Below, piece by piece: positions 1-9,351 of a stretch of 64,000 nucleotides of DNA. Position numbers and translations under genes: made by a program. The notes under the pieces are model-generated. The model saw nothing but the letters and a program-made list of their open reading frames with translations, had not been told where the DNA came from and did not search any database. The DNA is from Hexactinellida sp. DTS-2022 (lineage: Eukaryota > Porifera > Hexactinellida): NCBI GenBank assembly GCA_028753945.1, contig JAPNXP010000011.1:1550001-1614000 (forward strand), written 5' to 3'. Position 1 is the first letter of the stretch. Every line of letters begins with the position of its first letter.

Positions 1-945
1 TCATTGTTTTTTTTTAAATTTACCCTAACAATGTGATAGGTATTTGATGTCTTTATAATTAAAATTGCTTAATTAATAAGAGTAACTGTTATCTACTCAA
101 AATAGGAACAAGTCGTTACCTTTCAAATTATTGCCAACTGGATCACTCTTGTCCTCATTTTTAAACTACGACCAATCTAATCTTAGACTTCTGCACGAAA
201 GATTTTCCTATCTCCTAACGATTATATCCCTTAACCTACTATTAGTTCGATTTATTTTCAATTAAAATCAATTTGTAACGTAATGTAGATATATTCATTT
301 GATTTATTTTACAATTGCTGGGTAAATTGCATTGCAATTATCAATTCAGTACAGTACTACATACTCGAATCAGACGTACCAATTTCTATTTCTAGAAATA
401 TGTCAGCAGAACTCCGTTAGTGTTTTGATTTTCTGAGTACGTGACAAACAAAATACTTTATCTTATCATTAAGTATGTTTTAAAACTTGTATAATCATAC
501 ATCTTATTTACACAATTGAACAAGTCAATATTTCGACCTGTGGATTATGCATACAGATAAGACATTGCGTACTTTGTCTTGTTTCCCAAGGCTGGTACGC
601 CTTAATCGAGTTCTACTATATTTTTATTCATATTGATGTACATCCCAAAATAGCATTAGAATGCAGTGTTAGTGGAACATTTGAGTTGAATCATTCATTT
701 GCTGTAATCATAATTATTCAGTTCTAGATTGTCTAATTAGTTAAACATTTTATTTCGACGACTAATAGCACTAACATGATTTCGCAAGATCCCAAATTGT
801 TTTTATATTTATTTTTATAACAGTTAACTTCAATCAACCATTTACGAATTTTATATATTGGTGTAATTAGATATCGATGCTGTAACTAATACAAAATTAA
901 AAAAAAATGCCATATTATAGTGACTTTCTTGTCTACTAAAGGTAA
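1..945. other. AT-rich flank, no gene seen
   Basis: No reading frame of note, no recognisable repeat end and no RNA gene were seen here. It is AT-rich host or old repeat DNA that forms the left flank of the MULE insertion. Confidence 0.6.
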
Positions 946-954
946 AGATTTGCC

Positions 955-1464
955 ACGAGTGTGAAGTTAGCAGCGAAATCAGCAGCGAAATCCGAGCACA
1001 CTTCTGTAGCTAATAAAATGGAAACTAAGACAAATATCAATTAGTCCTTCAAGATTAATAGAGCCTACTTGTCGTACATTGGCCCAATAAATTTTCAAAA
1101 CATTTGGAGATTGGGTCACCCCATGATGAGTTTGCAAAAAAGGTAATTTTTTACGAATTTTGGCATTTAAGTTCTATACTGAGCACACTTGTCAACGTTA
1201 TACAATGCAAACCAAGTCACTTATATAGTTCTCCTTTGGCAGACTTTGAGACTAGTAGCGGTATATTTGCTCAGGAAATTTTCAAACTTATCCGAGATCT
1301 GCTTATGCCATGATGACTTTGCTGACACATGTCTGATTCCCTCTTCCAAACATACATTTTGTTTATTAATATTCTAATACTACAGAAATGTTAATTCTAA
1401 AAGTTTATAAATACTTCTTTCTAAAACTAAACTGTGTTCTATTCTATTCTACTGTTGCTCCATT
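955..1464 (+). repeat. Left long terminal inverted repeat of the MULE
   Basis: 510 bp that match the reverse complement of 5487-6180. The outermost ~25 bases contain a short direct repeat of GCAGCGAAATC. The arm holds one main copy (about 1120-1320) of the ~185-bp unit that is present twice in the right arm, plus a diverged unit nearer the tip (about 1060-1130). Confidence 0.85.
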
Positions 1465-1529
1465 TAAAAACGCGGTCATCATGTTTCATATTGACAACCT
1501 TAATTAGATATCCTTTCTTTATGTGATTT

Positions 1530-2050
1530 TTATTATTTTTTATTTTTATTTCTCCGTACAGGTGCCCTGGCCATACCTGTATACATTATGGGCTGAAACT
1601 TGGCATGTAGGTGCGGAGTGACCGTCTAATTTGCACCTAGGGTTACGATTTTTGATTAACACATTTTGGACACAGTTTTGACACCTTTCAAAATTTGTCT
1701 TCCCCATAACTCAAAAAATGTTTACTAAACCCCCAACTTTTATTGCACCATTGGATTCACCATAAAATTCTGCGTCTGATGGGAGAAGACAAATTTTCAC
1801 AATGGATTTAATTCATGCCACAAATGGAGGTTGAAATTTCTTTGTTTACTCACACTTCAGTTCAATTGAAAGTGTTAAATATAATTTTATTGTTTCAACT
1901 TGTAATAAGTATATTGATATAACTTGTTAAATCTTACTCTATTGATTCAACTTGCGATAATTATATTGATTCACTTGTGAATTCGAGCTGGCTTCTATTC
2001 AATCGCAGAAATACTATTCAATAGATTGAAACAAATTAATTATTCTGTCT
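1530..2050. repeat. Dispersed repeat inside the MULE left half
   Basis: Positions 1555-1700 (from GTGCCCTGGCC through ACACCTTTCAAA) recur at about 51408-51542 with scattered changes. Positions 1885-1985 contain alternating TTGTTTCAACTTGTAATAA-like units that recur, reverse-complemented, at about 46280-46380. The arrangement suggests an older repeat inserted between the left terminus and the coding region, because no equivalent sequence lies between the stop codon and the right terminus. Confidence 0.55.
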
Positions 2051-2396
2051 AGTCATATGTATATTGTGACACTAAGTTATTCGATTGTCCTAATTTAGAT
2101 TAGGCCCTTCATAATTTTTTCACAAATTTGCATCTTGAGTGTTGCATCTCGAATTATTTATAAGACCAGAATTATGTAATCAATAAAGTGCTTCTGTGAT
2201 ATTTGTTGTTTAATTTATAATTGCGTCCCTTTGCCCGAGATCATGGGCGGAGATTTTTCTGAGAAATTCGAGCAGGAAATCTCAAGATTGGATTTACCAT
2301 GGTCTGAAATCCGACCCAAACTCAGTTATTATAATTGACGCGATTCTTTCTCAATTTGGGGTATGTAAAATAATATTTAATAGGAATCGAACAACT

Positions 2397-3133
2397 ATGA
2401 GGAAAAAGCTAATGCATTTTTGGCATAACAACAATTGTAATATTCAGGACAAAGTAAATGCGAAGTACGATTCTATGGATTTAGATCAGGATAAAATTCA
2501 ATTAATTGTTAGTTTTGACCGATCAAACTTGGGTAGTATTTTTCTTTCGACAATCCAACAATCAAATGACTCAATTCTGATCTCTACAAGTCCACAAAAT
2601 AGTCCTCCATCACCGGTTATTAATGAAAAAGGATCTGGTATCATTGAAGCTGATGATAATTTATTTTCTTTCAATTCTGAAACTCAACAACCTAACCGAT
2701 TTATACTCACTCCTCAAGAATGGATATCTATTAAGCCAAAAATTGGATGCAACAAATTACTTTCAAATTGGACCTATATTTTCAACCAGAAGCTCAGCGT
2801 TTTTCCCCCTATTGTGTAATGAAATTTATATACCACAGAATTAATGTGAATTCGAGTTTTCGCGAATGTCGTTTTATTGTAGCTCAAGCAGTTTGCAAAT
2901 TTGCTGAATGTGTTAAATTTTCACTTTGGATTGATGATGCGCCTCAATTTGAATTGGATTATTTGACAGTTAATTTTTTTGCAGAAGGTGTTCTTTCAAA
3001 TGAACACTTTGATAATAGAACTGCATACAGTCGAAAAATATCAGGGCAACAGCGAGAATCAATAGCGAAAATATGTCAAGCATTTCAGCTATTAATTATC
3101 ATTATGACCTTTTCAAGAACTCAGATGCTTTAG
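2397..3133 (+). pseudogene. N-terminal part of the MULE transposase, in two shifted frames
   Basis: Two overlapping frames lead into the 801-aa frame: 2397-2819 (140 codons) and 2747-3133 (128 codons). The second overlaps the main frame by about 60 bases. Each step is a shift in the same direction, as if one base had been lost at each overlap. The second block has FIVAQAVCKFAE and a run of acidic/aromatic residues, compatible with the DNA-binding N-terminus of a NOF-like protein, but no zinc finger could be identified with certainty. Alternatives are programmed frameshifting or consensus sequencing errors. No slippery heptamer in the right phase was found. Confidence 0.6.
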
Positions 3134-5478
3134 AAACTGCCAAGCACGGAAATATGAACCAGTTGCATTCAACGCATGTGCTACGAAAAATTAAGTCTCA
3201 ACATTTTTCAAAACGTCGGTTCGATGATCATATGTGGGAGGGTATTATTATTACAAAGAAAACATATGAAAGTGCAATAAAAGGGAAAGTTATTGATGGG
3301 TACCTACAAAAGATATCAAGATATCCTATTGTCATACACATGTATAGTGAGGAACAATTACTTATCTTAAAGTCAATTGACAAGACTAAATTATCTCTAC
3401 ATTTGGATGCAACAGGTTCTGTAGTTAGAAAGATAGATAGAGACCAAAAAAATTTTCTATACTATGCTCTAACATTAAAGCACCCAATAATGAAAATAAG
3501 CCCTATACCCCTTGCTGAGATGCTGAGTAGCAGCCATACTAATGTAGAAATTACACACTTTTTACACAAATGGAGCTATGATGTGAAGTTGGTATTGAAC
3601 CATGAAATCTGCCCCGCTCACATCGAAGTGGATTTTAGTTGGGTAATGCTGCATAGTATCTGCAGGATTTTTAATAAAGAACAACTTGAAGATTATCTTG
3701 ATGCTTGTTGGGATTTTATTCACAATTCACCACAGAAATTTGAGAAAATTAGAAGTGTACTACATATATGCTCAGCTCATTTGATGCACCTCATCAGCTA
3801 TAAACTAGAACGTAATATGAGAACTAGTAAATTTGTCAAAAGATGCATTATGTTTGTAATGGCTAGGCTAGTATCGTCAACAAAATTTGAAAAATTTGAA
3901 CAACTTTTCATTGCTCTATGTATGCTGTGTTTGTCGAGAAGAAAATTTCCAGAAATCAACCTTCATGTGAATACAATTGAAAATGCACTGAGATTTCGAG
4001 AGGAAGAAGTTACTAATGAATTTGATTATTTAGATGAAATAGATGAAGAACTTCCCAATGACTTTGGAGATGGTAAAAGTTACAAAGATAGATCTCCATT
4101 TGGTAGATATTTTGATACTCTACTAAGAAAATGTCAAGAACGAATTAATGAATTAGAAATTAGATATAAGACCACATATTTTGAGGAAAACAAGAACTAT
4201 TATCTACCACCGTTACCTGAATTTTTAGTCATACATTATATGCCAATATGTCCTATTTGGATGTGTAGTCTGATTTTAGGTCCAGTTATGTCACCAGGTG
4301 AAATCAATGTAAGGCATAGTAATGCAATCGTAGAAAATTGGATGAGAATTCTTAAATCGAATATTCTTAACAACGAGAATAAACTTAGACCAGGTGATTT
4401 CTTAAGAAAATTGCGAGGAGGTCTAGAAGGGACAATAAATGCTTTCAAATTTGGATTTGAGCCTATAGGTGACAAAGTTTCTAAGAGAACAAAGGATTTT
4501 TCTACATTTCAAGATACGTACTACATTAGTAGAAAAGATCTGGCAAAAGCGAAGGAAAAAGAGAGTACATATTTTGATAAAAGTATCCCCAAAAACATTA
4601 GCTTGAATTTTCTACACAAATCCGAAGGTGTTAAAACTATCAGTGACAAGAGAAACTATAAACAGACTTCTGAATGTAAAAAAACTCATCCAAATTCTAA
4701 AATTAAGAACAAGCCTAATAGCAAAAAAATGTTTAAGGACAATGTAGCAACAAAAAATAGAATGAGCAAGTCCCTTATACCAGATTTTAGTGCAGAAATA
4801 TCAAGCGATGACAGTGTTGTGATAAATGATAATCCTCAAGGTGTTAGATTATATAATCATGGTCAATTTTGTCCAGTAGATCAAATTTGGCAAAGGGAGA
4901 AATGCAAGACTTTGAAACTATCTTATGTCAGTGGAATATTATATACTAATGAATCAAAAGACAGAAGTTTGGAAATCCGAGAGCTAAGGCCTTCTAAAGA
5001 AAAGAGAATTTCTCCTGATGGAAACTGTCTCTTTAGCTCACTCTCTTATATAATCACTGGTAGCGATCATTTTCACAAAGAAGTTAGGGAACTGTTAGTA
5101 GAGAATATGAAAGGTGCTTACCGAGAAATATGCAGTGGTTACTGTCACAGTAAAATAGATTTACTATTAGAAGTCCATTGCCATTCAATTGAACAATACA
5201 TAAATGCAAGTATGATTGATCGAATGGGATCGTGGGGTACAGATATGGAACTGTTTTTGGCCGCACAAATATTAAAAACAGACATATTTGTTTATCAAGA
5301 GGCTTATCACTGCTGGAATAAATTTTCTGGTTATGGATTCATAGATAAACGCGATTCACATAAATTGACGGGAAAAAGAATATATATTCGACTATTTATG
5401 AACCATTTCCAACCTATTATCAAAGTGAATTCAAAGGATGAAGTACAATGCGAATCCGAAACCATTCCGAGACTTTAG
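3073..5478 (+). CDS. MULE-type transposase fused to a C-terminal OTU cysteine protease domain
   Basis: 801 uninterrupted codons. The catalytic triad of a MULE transposase can be placed at D112 (HLDATGSVV), D187 (IEVDFSWVML) and E421 (NAIVENWMRILK), with the family's Cys/His stretch (ICSAHLMHLI) between the second D and the E. About residues 500-580 are Lys/Ser-rich linker. An OTU-type deubiquitinase-like domain follows: D649 and C652 in SPDGNCLFSSL, W721 in GSWGTDMELFLAAQIL, and H778 in MNHFQPI. This gives the full Cys/His pair at normal spacing. It would cut and reinsert the element through the ACGAGTGTG termini. The OTU domain could strip ubiquitin from the transposase or a host factor, but that is inference. 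The start at 3073 is the first Met in this frame; the natural N-terminus probably lies upstream in the shifted frames. The stop is only 9 bases from the right terminus. Confidence 0.85.
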   Translation: MSSISAINYHYDLFKNSDALETAKHGNMNQLHSTHVLRKIKSQHFSKRRFDDHMWEGIIITKKTYESAIKGKVIDGYLQKISRYPIVIHMYSEEQLLILKSIDKTKLSLHLDATGSVVRKIDRDQKNFLYYALTLKHPIMKISPIPLAEMLSSSHTNVEITHFLHKWSYDVKLVLNHEICPAHIEVDFSWVMLHSICRIFNKEQLEDYLDACWDFIHNSPQKFEKIRSVLHICSAHLMHLISYKLERNMRTSKFVKRCIMFVMARLVSSTKFEKFEQLFIALCMLCLSRRKFPEINLHVNTIENALRFREEEVTNEFDYLDEIDEELPNDFGDGKSYKDRSPFGRYFDTLLRKCQERINELEIRYKTTYFEENKNYYLPPLPEFLVIHYMPICPIWMCSLILGPVMSPGEINVRHSNAIVENWMRILKSNILNNENKLRPGDFLRKLRGGLEGTINAFKFGFEPIGDKVSKRTKDFSTFQDTYYISRKDLAKAKEKESTYFDKSIPKNISLNFLHKSEGVKTISDKRNYKQTSECKKTHPNSKIKNKPNSKKMFKDNVATKNRMSKSLIPDFSAEISSDDSVVINDNPQGVRLYNHGQFCPVDQIWQREKCKTLKLSYVSGILYTNESKDRSLEIRELRPSKEKRISPDGNCLFSSLSYIITGSDHFHKEVRELLVENMKGAYREICSGYCHSKIDLLLEVHCHSIEQYINASMIDRMGSWGTDMELFLAAQILKTDIFVYQEAYHCWNKFSGYGFIDKRDSHKLTGKRIYIRLFMNHFQPIIKVNSKDEVQCESETIPRL

Positions 5479-5486
5479 ATTAGAGA

Positions 5487-6180
5487 ATGGAGCAACAGTA
5501 GAATAGAATAGAACACAGTTTAGTTTTAGAAAGAAGTATATTAGAAACTTTTAGAATTAGCATTTCTGTAGTATTAGAATATTAATAAACAAAATGTATG
5601 TTTGGAAGAGGGAATCAGACATGTGTCAGCAAAGTCATCATGGCATCAGCAGATCTCGGATAAGATTGAAAATTTCCTGAGCAAATATACCGCTACTAGT
5701 CTCAAAGTCTGCCAAAGGAGAACTATATAAGTGACTTGGTTTGCATTGTATAACGTTGAAAAGTGTGCTCAGTATATAACTTAAATGCCAAAATTTATGA
5801 ATATATACATTTTATGCATAGTCATCATGGCATAAGCAGATCTCGGATAAGTTTGAAAATTTCCTGAGCTAATATACCGCTACTAGTCTCAAAGTCTGCC
5901 AAAGGAGAACTATATATTGACTTGGTTTGCATTGTATAACGTTAACAATTGTGCTCAGTATAGAACTTAAATGCCAAAATTCGTAAAAATTACCTTTTTG
6001 CAAACTCATCATGGGGTGACCCAATCTCCAAATGTTTTGAAAATTTATTGAGCCAATGTACCACAAGTAGGCTCTATTAATCTTGATGGACTAATTGATA
6101 TTTGTCTTAGTTTCCATTTTATTAACTACAGAAGTGTGCTCGGATTTCGCTGCTGATTTCGCTGCTAACTTCACACTCGT
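5487..6180 (+). repeat. Right long terminal inverted repeat of the MULE, with tandem units
   Basis: 694 bp, longer than the left arm because a ~185-bp unit is tandemly repeated. Unit 1 (about 5632-5818) and unit 2 (about 5819-5998) both begin near GTCATCATGGCAT. A diverged third unit (about 6004-6085) begins CTCATCATGGGGT. The outer tip ends GCTGCTAACTTCACACTCGT. Tandem units inside inverted termini are a foldback-element trait. Confidence 0.85.
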
Positions 6181-6975
6181 AGACTTGCCATACATGTAAG
6201 ATGACAGCGGCCTTGCCACCACAACCGCAAAATAAGCTCCAACCAATCCCACTCCCGTATAGAACGTGGAAACATATAGGGATGAACTTTATATGTGATT
6301 TCTCTGAGAGCAAAGATGGATAAAACACTTTTGTCAATGTTTGTTATCTGAGCAAATACGTTGCAGTGCGCGATCTCATGTCGAAGACATCAGAAGAAGT
6401 AATCAAGAATCTTAAAGATATCCGCCTCGATATGGGATCACCCGATATTGTTCAGCACGACCAAGGAACGGAGTTACAAGTATTGTGAGTTGCATTATCA
6501 TTTTTCTACATTCTGATCAAATATTTTCAGTGACATATTGCTAAATAGTTATTTTTAATAATATTAGTAAGTATTCGATATAATCTTGCTTATATTATTC
6601 ATAGATATTTGAGGAATTTCACCGGAAATTAGGAGTTGAAAATCGTAGCACTCGTGCATACTACCCGATGGCTAACGGTCTAGTCGAAGCACATAATAAT
6701 ATTCTCAAAAGGTATGGTTATTAGTTAACTAGTAAATGATAACAACATTTCGAATGCATGATTTAGGATAATATACCAACTATGAATGTTCTTTTTTAGT
6801 CAACTGAACAAAATGGAGATCCAGACTGGGAATCATTGGACAAATCTGCTAAAAGCTGCTGCAATAACAATGAACTCGACCTTTAAAAGGTCCCATGGAC
6901 AAACTCCATTCAAGGTTATGTGGGGAAGAGAGGCATCAAGATCTTCAGTCGACCATTATCAACCTGCAGTGCAAC

Positions 6976-7136
6976 CAGTGGCGGTCCCAGGGGGGGCATC
7001 CGGGGCAAATATCCCGTTAAATTTTTTTGCCCCGGATTCCAGCCCAATTGGTAGTATAATTACATGGAGCATGCCCCGGATATATACTAAAAGCTGCTCT
7101 TTTGCCCGGGCTGGCCAGATCCTGCGACCGCCCCTG
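6976..7136. mobile_element. Short hAT-type MITE inserted in the integrase remnant
   Basis: 161 bp with termini CAGTGGCGGTC and GACCGCCCCTG (inverted, 10 of 11). Flanking 8-bp duplications are AGTGCAAC (6968-6975) and AGTGCAAA (7137-7144). The interior is GC-rich (CCGGGGCAAAT, GCCCGGGC). It splits an exon of the integrase-like gene. Confidence 0.85.
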
Positions 7137-7489
7137 AGTGCAAAACTGAAGAAGATTTTGTAATAAACGATGCTATTATGAGGGAAGTCATTCCTCCACT
7201 CGATGATATTGAAGAAATATCAGACGTCTTTTCTCCACCACTTGACATTTCCCAAGAAGAAGTTACTAGTATTGATGAATCTCGTACTTCTACACAACAA
7301 TCAGCAATGGATAGTATAAACTTTGAGCAAATCAAACAGAAGATGCAGTATGATAAGAAGATCAACGAAGGACGGTTAGTTGAGCTTTATAGATTCAACA
7401 ATGTTTTCTTACTCACATTTTATTGACATTATGACATCTGTAGTGCCTCTCTGAAGATGGATGATAAGATCATATACACCAGTGTTTCT

Positions 7490-8076
7490 CAAAGTGGGCC
7501 GTTAGAGCCCCTAGGGGGGCGCTGAAAGGTTGTTGGGCGGCGGCCATGCTGCAAGGGGGCGCTACGGGGTTTTAGAACGCGAAACAGAAATATAACCTTA
7601 CGTCAAAACAGCGATAACATATTCCTAATATCAATTAACAATAGGTCCTAACAATAACTTCAGGATCAAAGCCATTAACAGTGTTAATTACCATTGTATT
7701 GGTGATTATATACAAAAGCCAGTCCTTTAAAAATGAATGACCAATACAATTTTTACACTGTCACTCGCTTTCCTAATCGAAATAAAGCACAATCTTCTTA
7801 TTTCAAGCAAGTGTTAACTTCACAATAGACAGTAATCTCTTTAATTTCAATATAAATACGTAAGTAGAAATCCAAACCAAATAGAATTGATAAATCGATC
7901 GAATAAATGAATATTAAAATAAATGTAGACTGTATAGTGCTGATTAATTAAATCAAATACATATTTGTTATACAAACACAAATGTATCCAAATATTGAGA
8001 CTTTGTGGAGGGGGGGCGGTATCGAGGGTAAATTGTTGCCAAGTGGCGCTGCTCCAAAAAGGTTTGAGAAACACTG
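7490..8076. mobile_element. Non-autonomous hAT element, 587 bp
   Basis: Ends CAGTGTTTCTCAAA and TTTGAGAAACACTG are exact inverted repeats. The 8-bp target duplication is ATATACAC (7482-7489) and AAATACAC (8077-8084), 7 of 8. G-rich strings lie just inside both ends, as in many hAT elements; the middle is AT-rich without a transposase. It is inserted within the integrase-like remnant, downstream of a splice donor. Confidence 0.88.
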
Positions 8077-8270
8077 AAATACACTAACATGCCAAAGCTA
8101 AAACACTTACCAAAAACGAAGGAGCAATCAAAATATTGGGGCTTTACACGGTGTCGAAAGTAACAGATAGTCATGTTACTATTTCTGACAGAATTAGGAG
8201 CCAAAAAAGACAAGAAAATTCCAATGCATAACACACGTCCTTATTATGTTAAGAAATACTAAGAAGAAAG

Positions 8271-8625
8271 TAAATCTCGATTCTAGCATAGGTGTCGACA
8301 CATCACAGGAACTATTGATCATGTATGTATATAATAAAAGTAATTTTTAATAAAAATACATTGCTTTTATTTAGAAATAAATTTCTCAAACAATAAAGAT
8401 AAAATCAGGCAGTAATAAGTTAGTTATTGTAGCCAAACAAAATGGTGACTGAGGAATAAGATAAGTTAGATATCGTGTTACTTAGGAAGTTTCATAAGCT
8501 TCCAGAACTTGTGCCTTGTATCAAAATATGTTTTGAAATTTCATGACTCAGTTTTGTGCTACAATGATTTAAAACTTACAACTATAAATACCATATGAAA
8601 GATTCAAAAGTAATTTAAAGCTATT
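8271..8625. other. No recognisable feature
   Basis: AT-rich sequence with no gene, repeat end or RNA structure seen. Confidence 0.5.
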
Positions 8626-8820
8626 ATGGATTCCGGTGCTAGATATTACGTAGAGTTTATTGAGGAAATGCAAAAAAAACATGAGGAGGAGATGTTGAGG
8701 TTAATGAAAGAAATATGTGTAATTATCGATGAGCACAAAGAATTTCTAGACAAAAAAAAGGCAGAATGGGAGATTGAAAGAAATGAACTGCGTAAAAGAA
8801 TAAGAGAATTAAAAAGATAA
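8626..8820 (+). CDS. Small predicted coiled-coil protein or exon
   Basis: 64 codons from ATG to TAA, almost entirely charged and helical: EEMQKKHEEEMLRLMKEI and ERNELRKRIRELKR show heptad spacing. No family was recognised. The frame is clean while the surroundings are full of stops, and the composition (Glu, Lys, Arg) is unlike chance translation of AT-rich DNA. It could be a tiny free protein, a terminal exon, or a fragment of a transposon accessory protein. Confidence 0.35.
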   Translation: MDSGARYYVEFIEEMQKKHEEEMLRLMKEICVIIDEHKEFLDKKKAEWEIERNELRKRIRELKR

Positions 8821-9350
8821 AAAATCAGGTTGGAGGATATTAGTTCAGATTAATTAAGAAGGTAGAGGATTATTAAATTAGAATATAAGTATATTTACAT
8901 TTTTTTTAGGCCGTTTGGTTTGCTTTGTTATTCATAAGATTGAAATAAAATTGTGCTTTACTAGTATTAATTAATGGTATTTTTTAATTTATTAATCTTT
9001 AAGGGAAAATGCGCATAGCTAGAAAAGATCCTGTCTTCTTCAAGGTAAGTGATTAGAGTTAAATCTTTTAATTATAAGAATTCTAAATATGATGTATTGT
9101 AGCCAACAAAATGCTTTAGATAGATATCGAATTTAGTAATCGTTTTTGGAACCAGATACCTCATTCTTGTAATCGGAAGTGATAAATAACAAACGCATTC
9201 CATTGAATTCCGGAATTTGATTCAAGAATATATGCTGTTAGTTCGGATTACATCAAATTTAATGATCAATGCAAATGATATTCGTGATTACTCGTTGAGT
9301 CTTTCTATGATCAAAGATAAACTGAAAAAACTATAAATTGAAGGTTCAGT
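8821..9350. other. AT-rich spacer up to a P-like element
   Basis: No gene seen. The last bases, GGTTCAGT (9343-9350), are the apparent target duplication of a P-like insertion; a reverse-complement copy is at 16203-16210. Confidence 0.5.
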
Positions 9351-9351
9351 A

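Larger units (their letters stand above)
955..6180 (+). mobile_element. Foldback-type MULE (FB-NOF-like) DNA transposon, complete ends
   Basis: The element starts ACGAGTGTGAAGTTAGCAGC at 955 and ends with the reverse complement at 6180. It is flanked by a 9-bp target duplication, AGATTTGCC (946-954) and AGACTTGCC (6181-6189), with one mismatch. A 9-bp duplication is the usual MULE size. Long inverted termini (955-1464 and 5487-6180) enclose a MULE-like transposase carrying an OTU protease domain. Internally tandem, unequal termini recall Drosophila FB elements, whose NOF transposase belongs to the MULE superfamily. The element lies immediately upstream of an integrase-like remnant. Superfamily assignment rests on transposase motifs plus duplication size; the FB-NOF affinity is inferred from architecture. 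Confidence 0.88.
6205..8270 (+). pseudogene. Intron-containing DDE integrase-like gene remnant (KRBA2/Ginger-like)
   Basis: Exon 1 (about 6205-6486) starts with a CHHN-type zinc motif, then LQPIPLPYRTWKHIGMNFIC and the second catalytic Asp in IVQHDQGTE. Exon 2 (6605-6711), after a TTCATAG acceptor, carries the catalytic Glu in MANGLVEAHNN. Exon 3 (from about 6800) has HWTNLLKAAA and HGQTPFKVMWGR. A later acidic block (7141-7375) ends in EQIKQKMQYDKK before a GTTAGT donor, and 8130-8240 looks like the integrase C-terminal tail. Spliced integrases like this occur in Ginger DNA transposons and in host genes derived from them such as KRBA2. It is dead: there is a stop at 6329, the first catalytic Asp is Asn (GMNFI), a frameshift lies near 7144, and two hAT elements are inserted. 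The exact family is uncertain. Confidence 0.7.

Noticed and set aside
2780-3133. Programmed ribosomal frameshift sites in the MULE gene
   Set aside because: No slippery heptamer in the right reading phase at the overlaps.
4236-4475. Minus-strand open frame inside the MULE transposase
   Set aside because: Shadow of the coding strand with no recognisable content.
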